From an uncultured bacterium (GTDB lineage Bacteria; Omnitrophota; Gorgyraeia; Ghiorseimicrobiales; Ghiorseimicrobiaceae), in the NCBI GenBank assembly GCA_913009335.1, contig CAJVXN010000016.1, forward strand, positions 1 through 43,365: DNA of 43,365 nt. Reading direction: 5' to 3'. The notes beneath the pieces were generated by a model, which searched no databases, had not been told where the DNA came from, and saw only the letters and a list, made by a program, of their open reading frames with translations. This document shows, piece after piece, positions 26,666 through 36,297 of this stretch. Position numbers and translations under genes: made by a program. Numbering within the stretch: position 1 is the stretch's first letter; the number at the start of each line of letters is the position of its first letter.

Positions 26666-27324
26666 AGAACTGCCAATTTAAAAAAGAAACACTCATTGGT
26701 TATTGCTATAATGAGCTTGCGCCAGATGAAGCAAAGCAGGTCAAAGACCATCTGGGTGTATGTAAAAACTGCGAGCTAGAAGTAAGCCGATTAAAAGAGA
26801 CGATTGCTTTTTTCAAGCAGCATAAATTAAAAGAGCCACCACGGGGATTACTTGATGGCTATACCCAAAAGATAAAAGAAGCAATTGTTGAAGGCGAAGA
26901 GAAAAGCGGGATATTTTCCGGTCTAGATAAAAAACTAGCGGTTTTTATGAATAATCTTAGGCTTGCTTTTTATCCTCGGTTGATACCCGTGGCTGTTACT
27001 ATTTGTATCGTGGCATTTATTTTTCTGGTAACTAGGGGTGAGAGGGCAGAGCATTTAAATACAATAAGTCAGGAAATTGCTCTTTTTGATGAACTTAGCG
27101 GAGATGTAGCTGAACTTCTTATGTTAAGCGATGAAAACAACTTGGTAGAGGAGCTTAATAATTCCGATAGGATTTTTCTTGCTCAGCTTGAAGAAAATAC
27201 GGAGACAGAGGTAGAAGACATGCTTTACGAGCTGGAACTCCTTCAGGAGTTAGGGGAGCTTGATGAGGGGGGAGATTACCTTGAAGATGAACTCGACCTC
27301 CTAGACGAAGTAGAGGTTGGGTAA
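26662..27324 (+). CDS. Membrane anti-sigma factor with zinc-finger-like N-terminus and acidic C-terminus
   Basis: The 220-aa product starts with a ZAS-like domain (GYCYNELAPDEAKQVKDHLG then VCKNCELEV, an HxxxCxxC arrangement) that should hold the sigma factor. One membrane helix follows (LIPVAVTICIVAFIFLVT, about residues 111-128). The outside part is strongly acidic, ending with repeated Leu/Glu/Asp (LYELELLQELGELDEGGDYL and on). It overlaps the sigma gene by four bases. The acidic exterior contrasts with the basic secreted protein two genes upstream, which suggests but does not prove that they interact. Confidence 0.88.
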   Translation: MKNCQFKKETLIGYCYNELAPDEAKQVKDHLGVCKNCELEVSRLKETIAFFKQHKLKEPPRGLLDGYTQKIKEAIVEGEEKSGIFSGLDKKLAVFMNNLRLAFYPRLIPVAVTICIVAFIFLVTRGERAEHLNTISQEIALFDELSGDVAELLMLSDENNLVEELNNSDRIFLAQLEENTETEVEDMLYELELLQELGELDEGGDYLEDELDLLDEVEVG

Positions 27325-27430
27325 TTGTTTTTAGTGATCAGATACAAGGAGAAGATAGCCGGTAAAGAGTGAATATAGTGTTTAAGCTATGGTAATAGCT
27401 TAGTAAGCAGTTGCCATTAGTGTGATTAAT

Positions 27431-27462
27431 GTACCTCCGAAAATTCCGGGGGTACTTTTTTT
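27431..27462 (+). terminator. Rho-independent terminator of the sigma operon
   Basis: GTACCTCCG and CGGGGGTAC form a 9-bp stem (one T-G pair) around AAAATTC, followed by seven T. It lies 106 nt after the anti-sigma stop. Confidence 0.88.
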
Positions 27463-27627
27463 GCGCACATTGCATATATGGAAGGATTAGAATGAAAGCG
27501 TTTTCATTGGCTCTATTTTAGCACCTTGTAAAAGGAGTTATATGGTATATATTTAATATAGGGGCAAAAATACATTTTTGCACTTTTGAACTTTGTGCTA
27601 ATTAACATTTTTATTTAGGAGTGTGCC

Positions 27628-27852
27628 ATGAAAAAGAAAGATAAGCTTTATAGAGTGGTTACCTTCTTGGATAGGGAAGAGCTGGATTTCGTAGACGGTT
27701 TAGTAAAAGACATCTATTTTGAATATGGCATAAAAATCCCACGCGCGAAGCTGCTTGAAGAAATTGTTGAGGCTTTAAAGCATAGAGGCTCAAAAAACAA
27801 AGAGTCTATCGAGCAAGAACTGGTGCGGATGTTTATAGAAAAGGGAGAATAG
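27628..27852 (+). CDS. Small protein, possible ribbon-helix-helix DNA-binding protein
   Basis: The 74-aa product has a beta-like start LYRVVTFLDREELDFVDGLV followed by two predicted helices (KIPRAKLLEEIVEALKH). This layout resembles ribbon-helix-helix regulators but has no diagnostic motif. AGGAG lies 8 nt before the ATG. It stands alone, between a terminator at 27431 and another at 27876, upstream of the first giant gene. The 165 bp before it are AT-rich with no clear gene. Function unknown. Confidence 0.65.
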   Translation: MKKKDKLYRVVTFLDREELDFVDGLVKDIYFEYGIKIPRAKLLEEIVEALKHRGSKNKESIEQELVRMFIEKGE

Positions 27853-27875
27853 GTGTCGCTAAATACGTAATACAC

Positions 27876-27909
27876 CCTTCCGTGATTAAGACAGGAAGGA
27901 ATATTTTTT
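27876..27909 (+). terminator. Rho-independent terminator
   Basis: CCTTCC and GGAAGG form a 6-bp stem with a 12-nt loop, followed by AATATTTTTT. It separates the small gene from the first giant gene. Confidence 0.65.
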
Positions 27910-27958
27910 GTTTGTTTCGTAAAAAGTTTTAAAAAGATAATAAAATTTGAAAATAGAT

Positions 27959-27976
27959 TAAGCCACGGAGTGTGAG
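27959..27976 (+). repeat. Shared leader of giant gene 1
   Basis: TAAGCCACGGAGTGT-GAG ends directly at the ATG. The same string with a 2-nt insertion lies in front of giant gene 2 (36279-36297). CGGAG serves as the likely ribosome binding site. The conservation extends beyond what a binding site needs. Confidence 0.7.
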
Positions 27977-30900
27977 ATGAAAAAGAAAAATATTTCTGTT
28001 GTTTTAATTATGATGATTGCCTTTAGCATATTATCTATTTCTCAATATCCTGCTTTTTCTGAAACGCAGAGAGATTATGATAATTCCGGGCTTCCTATTT
28101 CTTTGGCGGCTCCCCAGTATGAATCTATATATGAAGATTCGCCGTTTGCTATTCATGGGGTGAGATTTTACAACCAAGATGCTGATGAAGGGGAATTAAT
28201 ACAGGGTCTTGGAGCTAGAATGGCAAGGATAGAGCCGATCGGGAGCCTTGTGTGGGATGCTATTGAAATTGAAATAGGTGTGTATGACTGGGTTAAAAGT
28301 GATTTTGTAATGAGTGAGGGGCTTAAGGCTGGAGTTAAAATTTTTGGGACAGTGGTTCCTGCAAACAAACTTTATGGGGCAGTTGAGGGAGAACCAATAG
28401 GCCTTCCCGATGACATGGGGGCGTATTTGCTTTTTTTGAAAAAGGCCGTTGAGCGTTATGATGGAGATGGGATTGATGATGCTCCTGGTTCTCCGAGGAT
28501 TGATGTAATTCAGATTTATAACGAAATTGATGGGAAGCATTCTTGGAATGATACCCCGGAGAATTATGCATTGCTTCTGCAGAAATCCTATGTTGCAATA
28601 AAAGAGGCTGATCCGACAATGAAAGTGGCAATTGCAGGTGTGGCATCTCCGCGTGGGTATTATGATTTTTACAGGTTGATTTTTGAGGAACTGGCTAAAA
28701 TAAGCCCGAATCAAAAATGTTTTGATATTTTTGATTTACATTGGCATGGAGTAACAGAGGGTGATAATGATTACGCTGTCAAACATTATTCCTATGGGGA
28801 TTATTATTTGCGGGATGTAATATCAGATATAAAAGCAGACCTAAGCATACTTAACTATAGCGATGTTAATCTGGTCATTACCGAAATGTCTGACTACAGT
28901 GATTCTCCCGCCTCCGGTAACAACCTGACATTTCCTTATCATACAGAAGTTTATCATGCCTCATCAGTTATCAAAAGGTTTGTTTATTCCTTGGCCAGTG
29001 ATGTTGATAAAATTTTTTGGGCTCAGATAATTGAACATCACAATTTTGGAGAAGAAGTTAACGGCTATTTTGACAATGTTGCTTTAATTAATAATCCGAA
29101 AAATACTGATGGTTATTCGCATAAAAAACTTGCCTATTACACATACAAAAAAATGGTTGAAATTTTAGAAGGAAGCGACTGGGATAATATTGAGATTATT
29201 CAAGAATCAGATAATGTTTATATTTATAAATTTATAAAAGACGACAAGCCTGTTTGGGTTGCCTGGAATGATAATGAATATTCTCAGACTGTTTCCTTAA
29301 GCGATTTAGGGATAACCAGCGCAAAGGTTACTGAAACTATACCTAACTTCAATGACGGATTGGAAATTGTGAATAGCGGAGCTGATTATAATGATCCCGA
29401 CTTCTTTAATTCTTACACTGCTTCAAATGATATTACCTTGGGGGATGTTCCGGTGTTTATTGAGGAATGGGGTGGGACGTCTGGTTATGAAGATTCTCCT
29501 TTTGGGTTTCATACTGCAGTACCTTATGAAGACGCAAATTATATCGGCGCAGAATGGACCAGGGGCGGAAGCGCGCCATATATATTTTGGTCGCATGTTG
29601 ATCCTAATAAAACAGGTGATCAAAATCAGTTTCAGTGGCAAGGGGAAACCGCAAAAGGCTATTTTAATTATGATAATCTCAACTTTGCAAAAGATGCAGG
29701 ATTAAACCAGATGCATAATATTGATGTCCAGCCCGCTCAAGTAAGCGGATACCGGAAAGCCGACTCGTGGCTTCCTGTCGACGAGGAGGCTTATATTAAT
29801 TTCGTAAAAGCGGCTATTAAGCGTTATCCGTTTATCCGTTATTGGCAGATAGGAAACGAGCCGGTAGCAAGAAAATCCGACTACGGAAGGTTTCTTTCTA
29901 TAACTTATGATGCCATAAAGGATGCTGATGAAGAATTGAGACAAATCGATCCGGACTTAGCGGAGTCGAAAGTATTTATAGGAGGGGTTGCGGGCCTGCA
30001 TTCACCGCGGTCTATATCGGAATACAAAGAAACTTTCAATGTTTCTTATCTTCCGCTCTTAGAAGACGTAGCAGAACAGGGTGTGAGATGTTTTGATATT
30101 TTTGATTTTCATTGGTACGGCGACGCGGTTGATTATTACAAAATGACCCGGGATATCTATGAATATATTTCAGAGAAAATAGACGAGTTAGGGATTCCTT
30201 CCCCTGAGGAATATTGGATAACGGAAATGGGGACTTACAGCGGAGACCCTAAAGCTATATCTAGGGGAGGCAATACTGGGATAGACTGGGGTTATCAATC
30301 AGAGAAGCAGCAGGCGCAGGATTTGGTAAAGAGATATATTTATCCTCTATCGAGCGGTATAAAGAAAGTCTTTATGGCCTGGGGGCTTAAAGAGGGTTTT
30401 CATTATGATGAAGGGTATTTTGATTTTACGGGTTTGATTTATGACGGCGTGTTTGATCCTGTTTATATCGAAGATGGGGATAAAAAGCTCGGCTATTATA
30501 CATACAAAAAAATGACTGAAATTTTAGAAGGAAGTGATTGGGATAATATCGAAACTGTCCAGGAAGAGGGCGATGTCTATATATATAAGTTATTAAAAGA
30601 CGGGAAGCCTATATATGTTGCCTGGAATGACAGTGGCATAGAAAAGAATATTACAATCTCCGATATTAATACAAACGCGGTCAAGATCACCGAGGCCGTG
30701 CCGCATTACGCCTTAGGCATAGATGTAGTTAATTACGATGATGCCTTTAGCATTGGAACAAACTCCGTATCAAACGGACAGGTAGATATTACTTTAGGAG
30801 ATGTCCCTATATTCATCGAGGCCCTATCTCCCGAAGACGACACCACCGGCCCCACAACTCCTGTAGTAACCGATGAGGGCGCGACTACCTCAAGCACCGC

Positions 30901-33900
30901 CCAGCTTTATGGTCAGTGGCAATCAGAAGATCCCGAATCAGGTATAACCGAGTACCAGTATAGGATTACTAAAGATTCCTCTCAAGGGGCGATTATTAGG
31001 GATTGGACCTCTACAGGAGAATATAACTATGTTACAGCGGCAGTTAATCTTGAGCAGGGCACAACCTATTACTTTTCTGTCAAAGCCATAAACGGCGCGG
31101 GCCTTGAAAGCATCGGCTATTCAGACGGAATAACTGTTAATTATAACTTCTTTGTCTCCATCACTTCACCAGAGAATGATTCTTATGTTTCCGGGCGCGT
31201 AAAAGTTGAAGCAGAGGCTTATGCCGGAGATATAGGTATTGATGAAGTAGAATTCTTTGTTGACGGCGGCTCAATAGGTACTGATTCAAGTGACCCTTAT
31301 TACCGTAATTTCTACACATCAGATTTTGCGCTTGATTCAACTCACACAATAAAAATAATCGCTTATGATGAAGAGGGTAATACGGCAACTGATTCCGTAA
31401 GTGTAACAGTTGACAACGAGGATCCTGAAATCTCCGGGATGGAGGCTACACTTAGAGAAAATAGTTCTTGTGAGATCTCCTGGACTACGGATGAGCCGGT
31501 TACCTCCAGGCTCACATATGGAGAGGCCTCTTCTATGGATAACGCGTTAGAGGATGACGCCTTAAAGACCGAACACTCTTTTACCATAGACGGCCTTACC
31601 CAGGGAACAAAGTATTACTACAAAGCCTATGCAACAGATAGGGCAGGTAATGAAGATTCCTCTTCCAGGAAGTACTTCTATGCGGACTTTGTTAATGCTT
31701 ATAGTTTATCCATTACTGCGGGTTCCTCTGGCGGGTATGTTGCAGTAGAACCCGAAAAGGAGAATTATGGCATCGGTGAAACAGTTACCCTAATAGCTAC
31801 AGCAAATACAGATTATGAATTTGCTTATTGGTCAGGGGATCTATCCGGCAGCCAAAACCCGATTACGATAGCTATGGATTCGAATAAATTCATTACGGCA
31901 AATTTTATTTTCACAGCCGATGATGCTACTCCTCCTACTATTCCAGAAGTAGAAGATGAGGGGCAATATACAGCATCGACTAATAGATTAAGCGCAGGGT
32001 GGTATTCAGAAGATCTTCAGTCAAATATTACCGGATATTATTATTGTATTGGTACTGCGCCGCTTGAGGATGACGTTTTAGCATGGAACCTAGAGCCAAC
32101 ATTAGAGACAGCAGTTACAGTAGAAGGCCTAAATTTGACAGACGGGACAACCTATTATTTTAGCGTTAAAGCTATAAACGGCGTAGGCCTTGAAAGTGAA
32201 ATAGGTTATTCTGACGGAATAACTGTTAATTATAATTTCTTTGTCTCCATCACTTCACCGGCTAATGATTCTTATGTCTCCGGCCGTGTTAAGGTCTATG
32301 CCGAGGCCTATGCTCCGGATATAGATATCGACAGGGTAGAATTCTTTGTTGACGGCGATTCAATAGGAGATGATTCATCCAGTCCGTATTATCGTAACCT
32401 ATACACAAGAGATTTTGCGCTTGGATCAATTCACACCATAAGAGTAGTTGCTTATGATGAGGTGGACAATACGGCAACTGATTCCGTAAGTGTAATAGTT
32501 GACAGCGTTGATCCTGAAATCTTCGAGTTGGAACATGTACTTGGAGAAAATAATTCTTGTACAATCTCCTGGATTACAGATGAGCCGGCTACTTCCAGGC
32601 TCGAATATGGGAACACCTCTTCCAGGGATAACACATTAGAAGATGATGTTTTAAAGACTGAACATTCTTTTATCATAGACGGTCTTACCCAGGGGGTTAA
32701 GTATTACTATAGAGCCTATGCATTAGATATAGCAGGTAATGATGATTCTTCGTCCAGCAAGTACTTCTATATGGATAGTATAGTACCTACTGTGTCTATT
32801 CTCTCTCCTGAGGATGGAGCCTATGTTGGCTCAAGACCTAAAATAGAAGTAGCAGCAGAAGATGCTGAGACAGAGGTTGATAAAGTAGAATTTTATGTCG
32901 ATGAAGAACTTAAATACACAGATTCAGGCGATCCATTTTATTATAATTGGTACACAACAGGCCTTGAAGCAGGCTCAACTCATACCATAAGAGTAGTTGC
33001 TTATGATGATTTGGGCAATACTGCAACTGATTCTATAAGTGTAACAGTTGACAGCGTTGATCCTGAAATCTTCGAGTTGGAACATGTACTTGGAGAAAAT
33101 AATTCTTGTACAATCTCCTGGATTACAGATGAGCCGGCTACTTCCAGGCTTGAATATGGAGATACCTACTCTATGGAAAATGCATTAGAGGATGATGTTT
33201 TAAAGACTGAACATTCTTTTACCATAGACGGTCTTACCCAGGGGGTTAAGTATTACTATAGAGCCTATGCATTAGATATAGCAGGTAATGATGATTCTTC
33301 GTCCAGGAAATACTTCTATGCGGACTTTGCTAGCTTGTTTACTCTAAGTATTACTGCTGACCCAGAGGGCGGGACAGTTTTTATAGAGCCCGAGAGAGAT
33401 CTTTATCCTGAGGGGGAAACAGTTGCTTTAGAAGCTGTGGCTAATGCAGGGTTTGCCTTTGACGGCTGGCAAGGAGATTTATCGGGAACTACTAATCCGA
33501 CAACAATAACTATGGATTCGGATAAAGTTATTACCGCAACTTTCCGAATTGTCCCTGTCTATGCTCTTGAGATTCTAACTTTTTCGACCAGTACAGTATT
33601 GCGAGATCCAGATCAGGAAACTTACAGCGAGGGTGTCGAGGTATCTTTGACAGCAGTTCCCGATGAAGGTTATATTTTCCGAGAATGGGGAGGTCCGGGA
33701 GGGCCTGATATCTCTGAGGCGCGAAATAATCCTGTAACAATAACAATGGATTCGGATAGGACTGTGCATGCGTATTTTATGCTTCTCGAGGATGATATCG
33801 AACCACCAGTTGTAACTATAGATTCTCCGCAAGACGGCGCGATCTTACCGGCAGCGGATTTTGATTTTAGCGGAACTGCTATAGATGCAGCAGGCATAGA

Positions 33901-36193
33901 AGGAGTGTATGTTTCTATATATAATACGGCTACTTCAAGCTGGACAGCGTCTAATGTGGCAGTTGAGGGTAGTTTAGAAGAATGGGTTTTTAATGTGATA
34001 CTAGATACTCATGTAACAGCAGGATATAGGGCGGATCTTTATGTTAATGTTCAAGACAATGCGGGAAACTGGACAATGGATACAAGAGCGTCTGTTAATA
34101 TAAGCAGTGAAACACTCTACCTTTTAACCGTCAACCCGCAAAATTGTACTGTTGAAAAAAATCCGGATCAGGCAATTTATGGGGACGGGGATGAGGTAAC
34201 ATTAACAGTTGTAGCTGATGTAGAATATAGATTCCTAGAATGGGGCGGTGACATAGCAGGAACAAGCAATCCTATCAGCATTACTATGGACTCGGATAAA
34301 ATTGTTAATGCCTACTGTGAGCCTACCTCCTCAGAGGTTTCTGTCTCTATTACTTCGATAGAGAATGATTCTTATGTTTCCGGGCGCGTAAAAATTGAAG
34401 TAGAGGCTTATGCCGGAGATATAGGCATTGATAGAATAGAGTTTTATGTTGATGGTGATCTTTTAGGTTCTGATTCTTCTGTTCCTTTCTCCCGCAATTG
34501 GTACACAACAGATTTTGCGTTTGGATCAACCCATCTAATAGAGGTAGTTGCTTATGATGATTTAGGCAATACGGCAACTGATTCTATAAGCGTAACAGTT
34601 GATAACGTTGATCCTGAAATCTTCGATATTACAGTTGAGATTGTGGAGGATTTTTGTGAACTCTCCTGGACTACAGATGAACTTTGCACAATAAGACTTA
34701 CTTATGGTGATACATATGAGATGACTAATGAAATAGAAGATGCTGAGTTTAAAATTCAGCACAGCGTAAGGATAGACGGTCTTATCCAGGGGGTTAAGTA
34801 TTACTACAGGATTTATGTAACAGATAGGGCCGGCAATGAAGAAAATACCTCCAGAAAATACTTCTATATGGATAGCATATTACCTATTGTGTCTATTGTC
34901 TTTCCTGAGGATGGGGATTATGTTGGCTCAAGACCTAAAATAGAAGTAGCAGCAGAAGATGCCGAGACAAACATTGATAAGGTAGAATTCTATATTGACG
35001 ATGTGCTTGAATATGACGATACAGGTGCTCCGTATGCCTATAATTGGTACACAACAGGTCTTGAAACAGGTTCAACTCATACCATAAGAGTAGTTGCTTA
35101 TGATGAGGCGGGTGGTACCGCAGAAGATTCTGTAAGTGTAATTGTGGACCCTGATGATCCTGTAATCTCTGATGAGATTATAGTTGAGTTTATAGGAGAT
35201 GATACTTGTGAACTCTCCTGGACTACAGATGAACCTTGTGTCTCCATGCTTACTTATGGAGAGACCTCTTCCATGGTAAATATTCTAGAAGACGATACTT
35301 TTAAAACCGAACATTCTTTTACCATAAACGGTCTCGGCCAAAGCATTAGGTATTACTATAGGATTTATGTAACAGATAGGGCCGGCAATGAAGAAAATAC
35401 CTCTAGAAAATACTTCTATGCTGACTTTGGTCTATCAACATATACCTTAACTGTAAATTTAGATTTTAGTCAGGGGTATGTATTGATAGATCCGGAATGG
35501 GCAGAATATGGTGAAGGGGAAGTGGTTACTGTATCCGCCGTAGGTAGTACAGGGTTTGCCTTTGACGGTTGGCAGGGAGATTTATCAGGAACTACTAATC
35601 CGGCAACGATAACCATGGATGCGGATAAAACTATTACCGCAACCTTTAGAAGTGTTATTGTTTATACTCTTACTGTTAATGAGCAAAACGGACGGGTTGG
35701 GATTATACCAGATACAGGAGAGTATTCTGTAGGCACTGAGGTTTCGTTAGTGGCAATACCAGATGCAGGATATATATTTGCCGGTTGGTCAGGAGATATA
35801 TCAGGATATGTTGTTTTGGCCACTATAATCATGGATAGCAACAAAACGGTTACGGCAAATTTCATTCTCCCGGGAGATGATACGACACCTCCGGATGTAA
35901 CTATAAATTCTCCGCAAGATGGCGCGATCTTGCCGGCAGCGGATTTTAATTTTAGCGGAACTGCTATAGATGCATCAGGTATAGGGGGAGTGTATGTTTC
36001 TATATATGATACGGCAACTTCAACTTGGACATTATCTAATGAGTCAGCAGAAGGGGATTTAAGAGATTGGCTCTTTAATGTAATAGTTGGTACTCATGTC
36101 ACATCAGGTTATCGTGCGGATCTCTATGTCAACGTTCGAGACAACGCGGGAAATTGGACATGGGATACGATGGTGTCAGTTAACATAGAATAA
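27977..36193 (+). CDS. Giant exported protein with two tandem clan-A glycoside hydrolase-like domains and many Ig/Fn3/InlB modules
   Basis: The 2738-aa protein has a signal peptide (ISVVLIMMIAFSILSISQYP). Two related TIM-barrel hydrolase-like domains follow (about 50-498 and 504-950), each with a paired NE and TE glutamate. After that come two Fn3-like modules, about five Ig-like modules (SYVSGRVKVEAEAYA type), five Fn3/phosphatase-N-like modules (SCEISWTTDEPVTSRL type), six InlB-type repeats (GWQGDLSGTTNPTTITMDSD type) and two further Ig-like modules, one at the very end. No PEP-CTERM, LPXTG or T9SS sorting signal is seen. It probably acts outside the cell on polysaccharide, with the modules acting as spacers or binders. 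The substrate is unknown. Confidence 0.88.
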   Translation: MKKKNISVVLIMMIAFSILSISQYPAFSETQRDYDNSGLPISLAAPQYESIYEDSPFAIHGVRFYNQDADEGELIQGLGARMARIEPIGSLVWDAIEIEIGVYDWVKSDFVMSEGLKAGVKIFGTVVPANKLYGAVEGEPIGLPDDMGAYLLFLKKAVERYDGDGIDDAPGSPRIDVIQIYNEIDGKHSWNDTPENYALLLQKSYVAIKEADPTMKVAIAGVASPRGYYDFYRLIFEELAKISPNQKCFDIFDLHWHGVTEGDNDYAVKHYSYGDYYLRDVISDIKADLSILNYSDVNLVITEMSDYSDSPASGNNLTFPYHTEVYHASSVIKRFVYSLASDVDKIFWAQIIEHHNFGEEVNGYFDNVALINNPKNTDGYSHKKLAYYTYKKMVEILEGSDWDNIEIIQESDNVYIYKFIKDDKPVWVAWNDNEYSQTVSLSDLGITSAKVTETIPNFNDGLEIVNSGADYNDPDFFNSYTASNDITLGDVPVFIEEWGGTSGYEDSPFGFHTAVPYEDANYIGAEWTRGGSAPYIFWSHVDPNKTGDQNQFQWQGETAKGYFNYDNLNFAKDAGLNQMHNIDVQPAQVSGYRKADSWLPVDEEAYINFVKAAIKRYPFIRYWQIGNEPVARKSDYGRFLSITYDAIKDADEELRQIDPDLAESKVFIGGVAGLHSPRSISEYKETFNVSYLPLLEDVAEQGVRCFDIFDFHWYGDAVDYYKMTRDIYEYISEKIDELGIPSPEEYWITEMGTYSGDPKAISRGGNTGIDWGYQSEKQQAQDLVKRYIYPLSSGIKKVFMAWGLKEGFHYDEGYFDFTGLIYDGVFDPVYIEDGDKKLGYYTYKKMTEILEGSDWDNIETVQEEGDVYIYKLLKDGKPIYVAWNDSGIEKNITISDINTNAVKITEAVPHYALGIDVVNYDDAFSIGTNSVSNGQVDITLGDVPIFIEALSPEDDTTGPTTPVVTDEGATTSSTAQLYGQWQSEDPESGITEYQYRITKDSSQGAIIRDWTSTGEYNYVTAAVNLEQGTTYYFSVKAINGAGLESIGYSDGITVNYNFFVSITSPENDSYVSGRVKVEAEAYAGDIGIDEVEFFVDGGSIGTDSSDPYYRNFYTSDFALDSTHTIKIIAYDEEGNTATDSVSVTVDNEDPEISGMEATLRENSSCEISWTTDEPVTSRLTYGEASSMDNALEDDALKTEHSFTIDGLTQGTKYYYKAYATDRAGNEDSSSRKYFYADFVNAYSLSITAGSSGGYVAVEPEKENYGIGETVTLIATANTDYEFAYWSGDLSGSQNPITIAMDSNKFITANFIFTADDATPPTIPEVEDEGQYTASTNRLSAGWYSEDLQSNITGYYYCIGTAPLEDDVLAWNLEPTLETAVTVEGLNLTDGTTYYFSVKAINGVGLESEIGYSDGITVNYNFFVSITSPANDSYVSGRVKVYAEAYAPDIDIDRVEFFVDGDSIGDDSSSPYYRNLYTRDFALGSIHTIRVVAYDEVDNTATDSVSVIVDSVDPEIFELEHVLGENNSCTISWITDEPATSRLEYGNTSSRDNTLEDDVLKTEHSFIIDGLTQGVKYYYRAYALDIAGNDDSSSSKYFYMDSIVPTVSILSPEDGAYVGSRPKIEVAAEDAETEVDKVEFYVDEELKYTDSGDPFYYNWYTTGLEAGSTHTIRVVAYDDLGNTATDSISVTVDSVDPEIFELEHVLGENNSCTISWITDEPATSRLEYGDTYSMENALEDDVLKTEHSFTIDGLTQGVKYYYRAYALDIAGNDDSSSRKYFYADFASLFTLSITADPEGGTVFIEPERDLYPEGETVALEAVANAGFAFDGWQGDLSGTTNPTTITMDSDKVITATFRIVPVYALEILTFSTSTVLRDPDQETYSEGVEVSLTAVPDEGYIFREWGGPGGPDISEARNNPVTITMDSDRTVHAYFMLLEDDIEPPVVTIDSPQDGAILPAADFDFSGTAIDAAGIEGVYVSIYNTATSSWTASNVAVEGSLEEWVFNVILDTHVTAGYRADLYVNVQDNAGNWTMDTRASVNISSETLYLLTVNPQNCTVEKNPDQAIYGDGDEVTLTVVADVEYRFLEWGGDIAGTSNPISITMDSDKIVNAYCEPTSSEVSVSITSIENDSYVSGRVKIEVEAYAGDIGIDRIEFYVDGDLLGSDSSVPFSRNWYTTDFAFGSTHLIEVVAYDDLGNTATDSISVTVDNVDPEIFDITVEIVEDFCELSWTTDELCTIRLTYGDTYEMTNEIEDAEFKIQHSVRIDGLIQGVKYYYRIYVTDRAGNEENTSRKYFYMDSILPIVSIVFPEDGDYVGSRPKIEVAAEDAETNIDKVEFYIDDVLEYDDTGAPYAYNWYTTGLETGSTHTIRVVAYDEAGGTAEDSVSVIVDPDDPVISDEIIVEFIGDDTCELSWTTDEPCVSMLTYGETSSMVNILEDDTFKTEHSFTINGLGQSIRYYYRIYVTDRAGNEENTSRKYFYADFGLSTYTLTVNLDFSQGYVLIDPEWAEYGEGEVVTVSAVGSTGFAFDGWQGDLSGTTNPATITMDADKTITATFRSVIVYTLTVNEQNGRVGIIPDTGEYSVGTEVSLVAIPDAGYIFAGWSGDISGYVVLATIIMDSNKTVTANFILPGDDTTPPDVTINSPQDGAILPAADFNFSGTAIDASGIGGVYVSIYDTATSTWTLSNESAEGDLRDWLFNVIVGTHVTSGYRADLYVNVRDNAGNWTWDTMVSVNIE
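28130..29470 (+). other. Glycoside hydrolase-like domain 1 of giant protein 1
   Basis: Residues about 52-498. QIYNEIDG (Glu183) fits the acid/base Asn-Glu of clan GH-A barrels and LVITEMSDYS (Glu303) fits the nucleophile. The spacing of about 120 residues is reasonable. GH39/GH5-like enzymes are possible. A small beta domain (PVWVAWND) ends the module. Confidence 0.65.
29487..30830 (+). other. Glycoside hydrolase-like domain 2 of giant protein 1
   Basis: Residues about 504-951. It repeats domain 1: EDSPFGFH start, WQIGNEPV (Glu628), FDIFDFHWYG, WITEMGTYS (Glu750), KLGYYTYKKMTEILEGSDWD and a closing VAWNDSG segment. The catalytic glutamates are kept in both, so both may be active. Confidence 0.7.
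32498..32757 (+). repeat. Near-identical 260-bp coding repeat, copy A (copy B 33047-33306)
   Basis: The copies are 549 bp apart and almost identical, with differences concentrated in one window of about 45 nt in the middle. They encode adjacent SCTISWITDEPATSRL modules. Other modules in the gene are far more diverged, so this pair arose or was homogenised recently. Confidence 0.85.
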
Positions 36194-36278
36194 ATAATAT
36201 TTGCTGATTACACAGTTTTATAGATATAGATAAAAGCTAATAAAAGATAATTATTCGCACTAAAGTCAAGCAGACTCT

Positions 36279-36297
36279 AAGCCACGGAGTGTATGAG
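36279..36297 (+). repeat. Shared leader of giant gene 2
   Basis: TAAGCCACGGAGTGTATGAG precedes ATG 36298 and matches the leader of giant gene 1 except for a 2-nt insertion. The track GTG start at 36289 lies inside it. Confidence 0.7.

Noticed and set aside
27325-27976. Possible c-di-GMP riboswitch before the giant gene
   Set aside because: The GCCACGGAGTG string is reminiscent of riboswitch text, but the required conserved GEMM core and stems are not present.
31161-35865. Several minus-strand ORFs of 60-100 aa across the giant genes
   Set aside because: They recur at equivalent places in repeated modules and are antisense shadows with no ribosome binding sites or recognisable domains.
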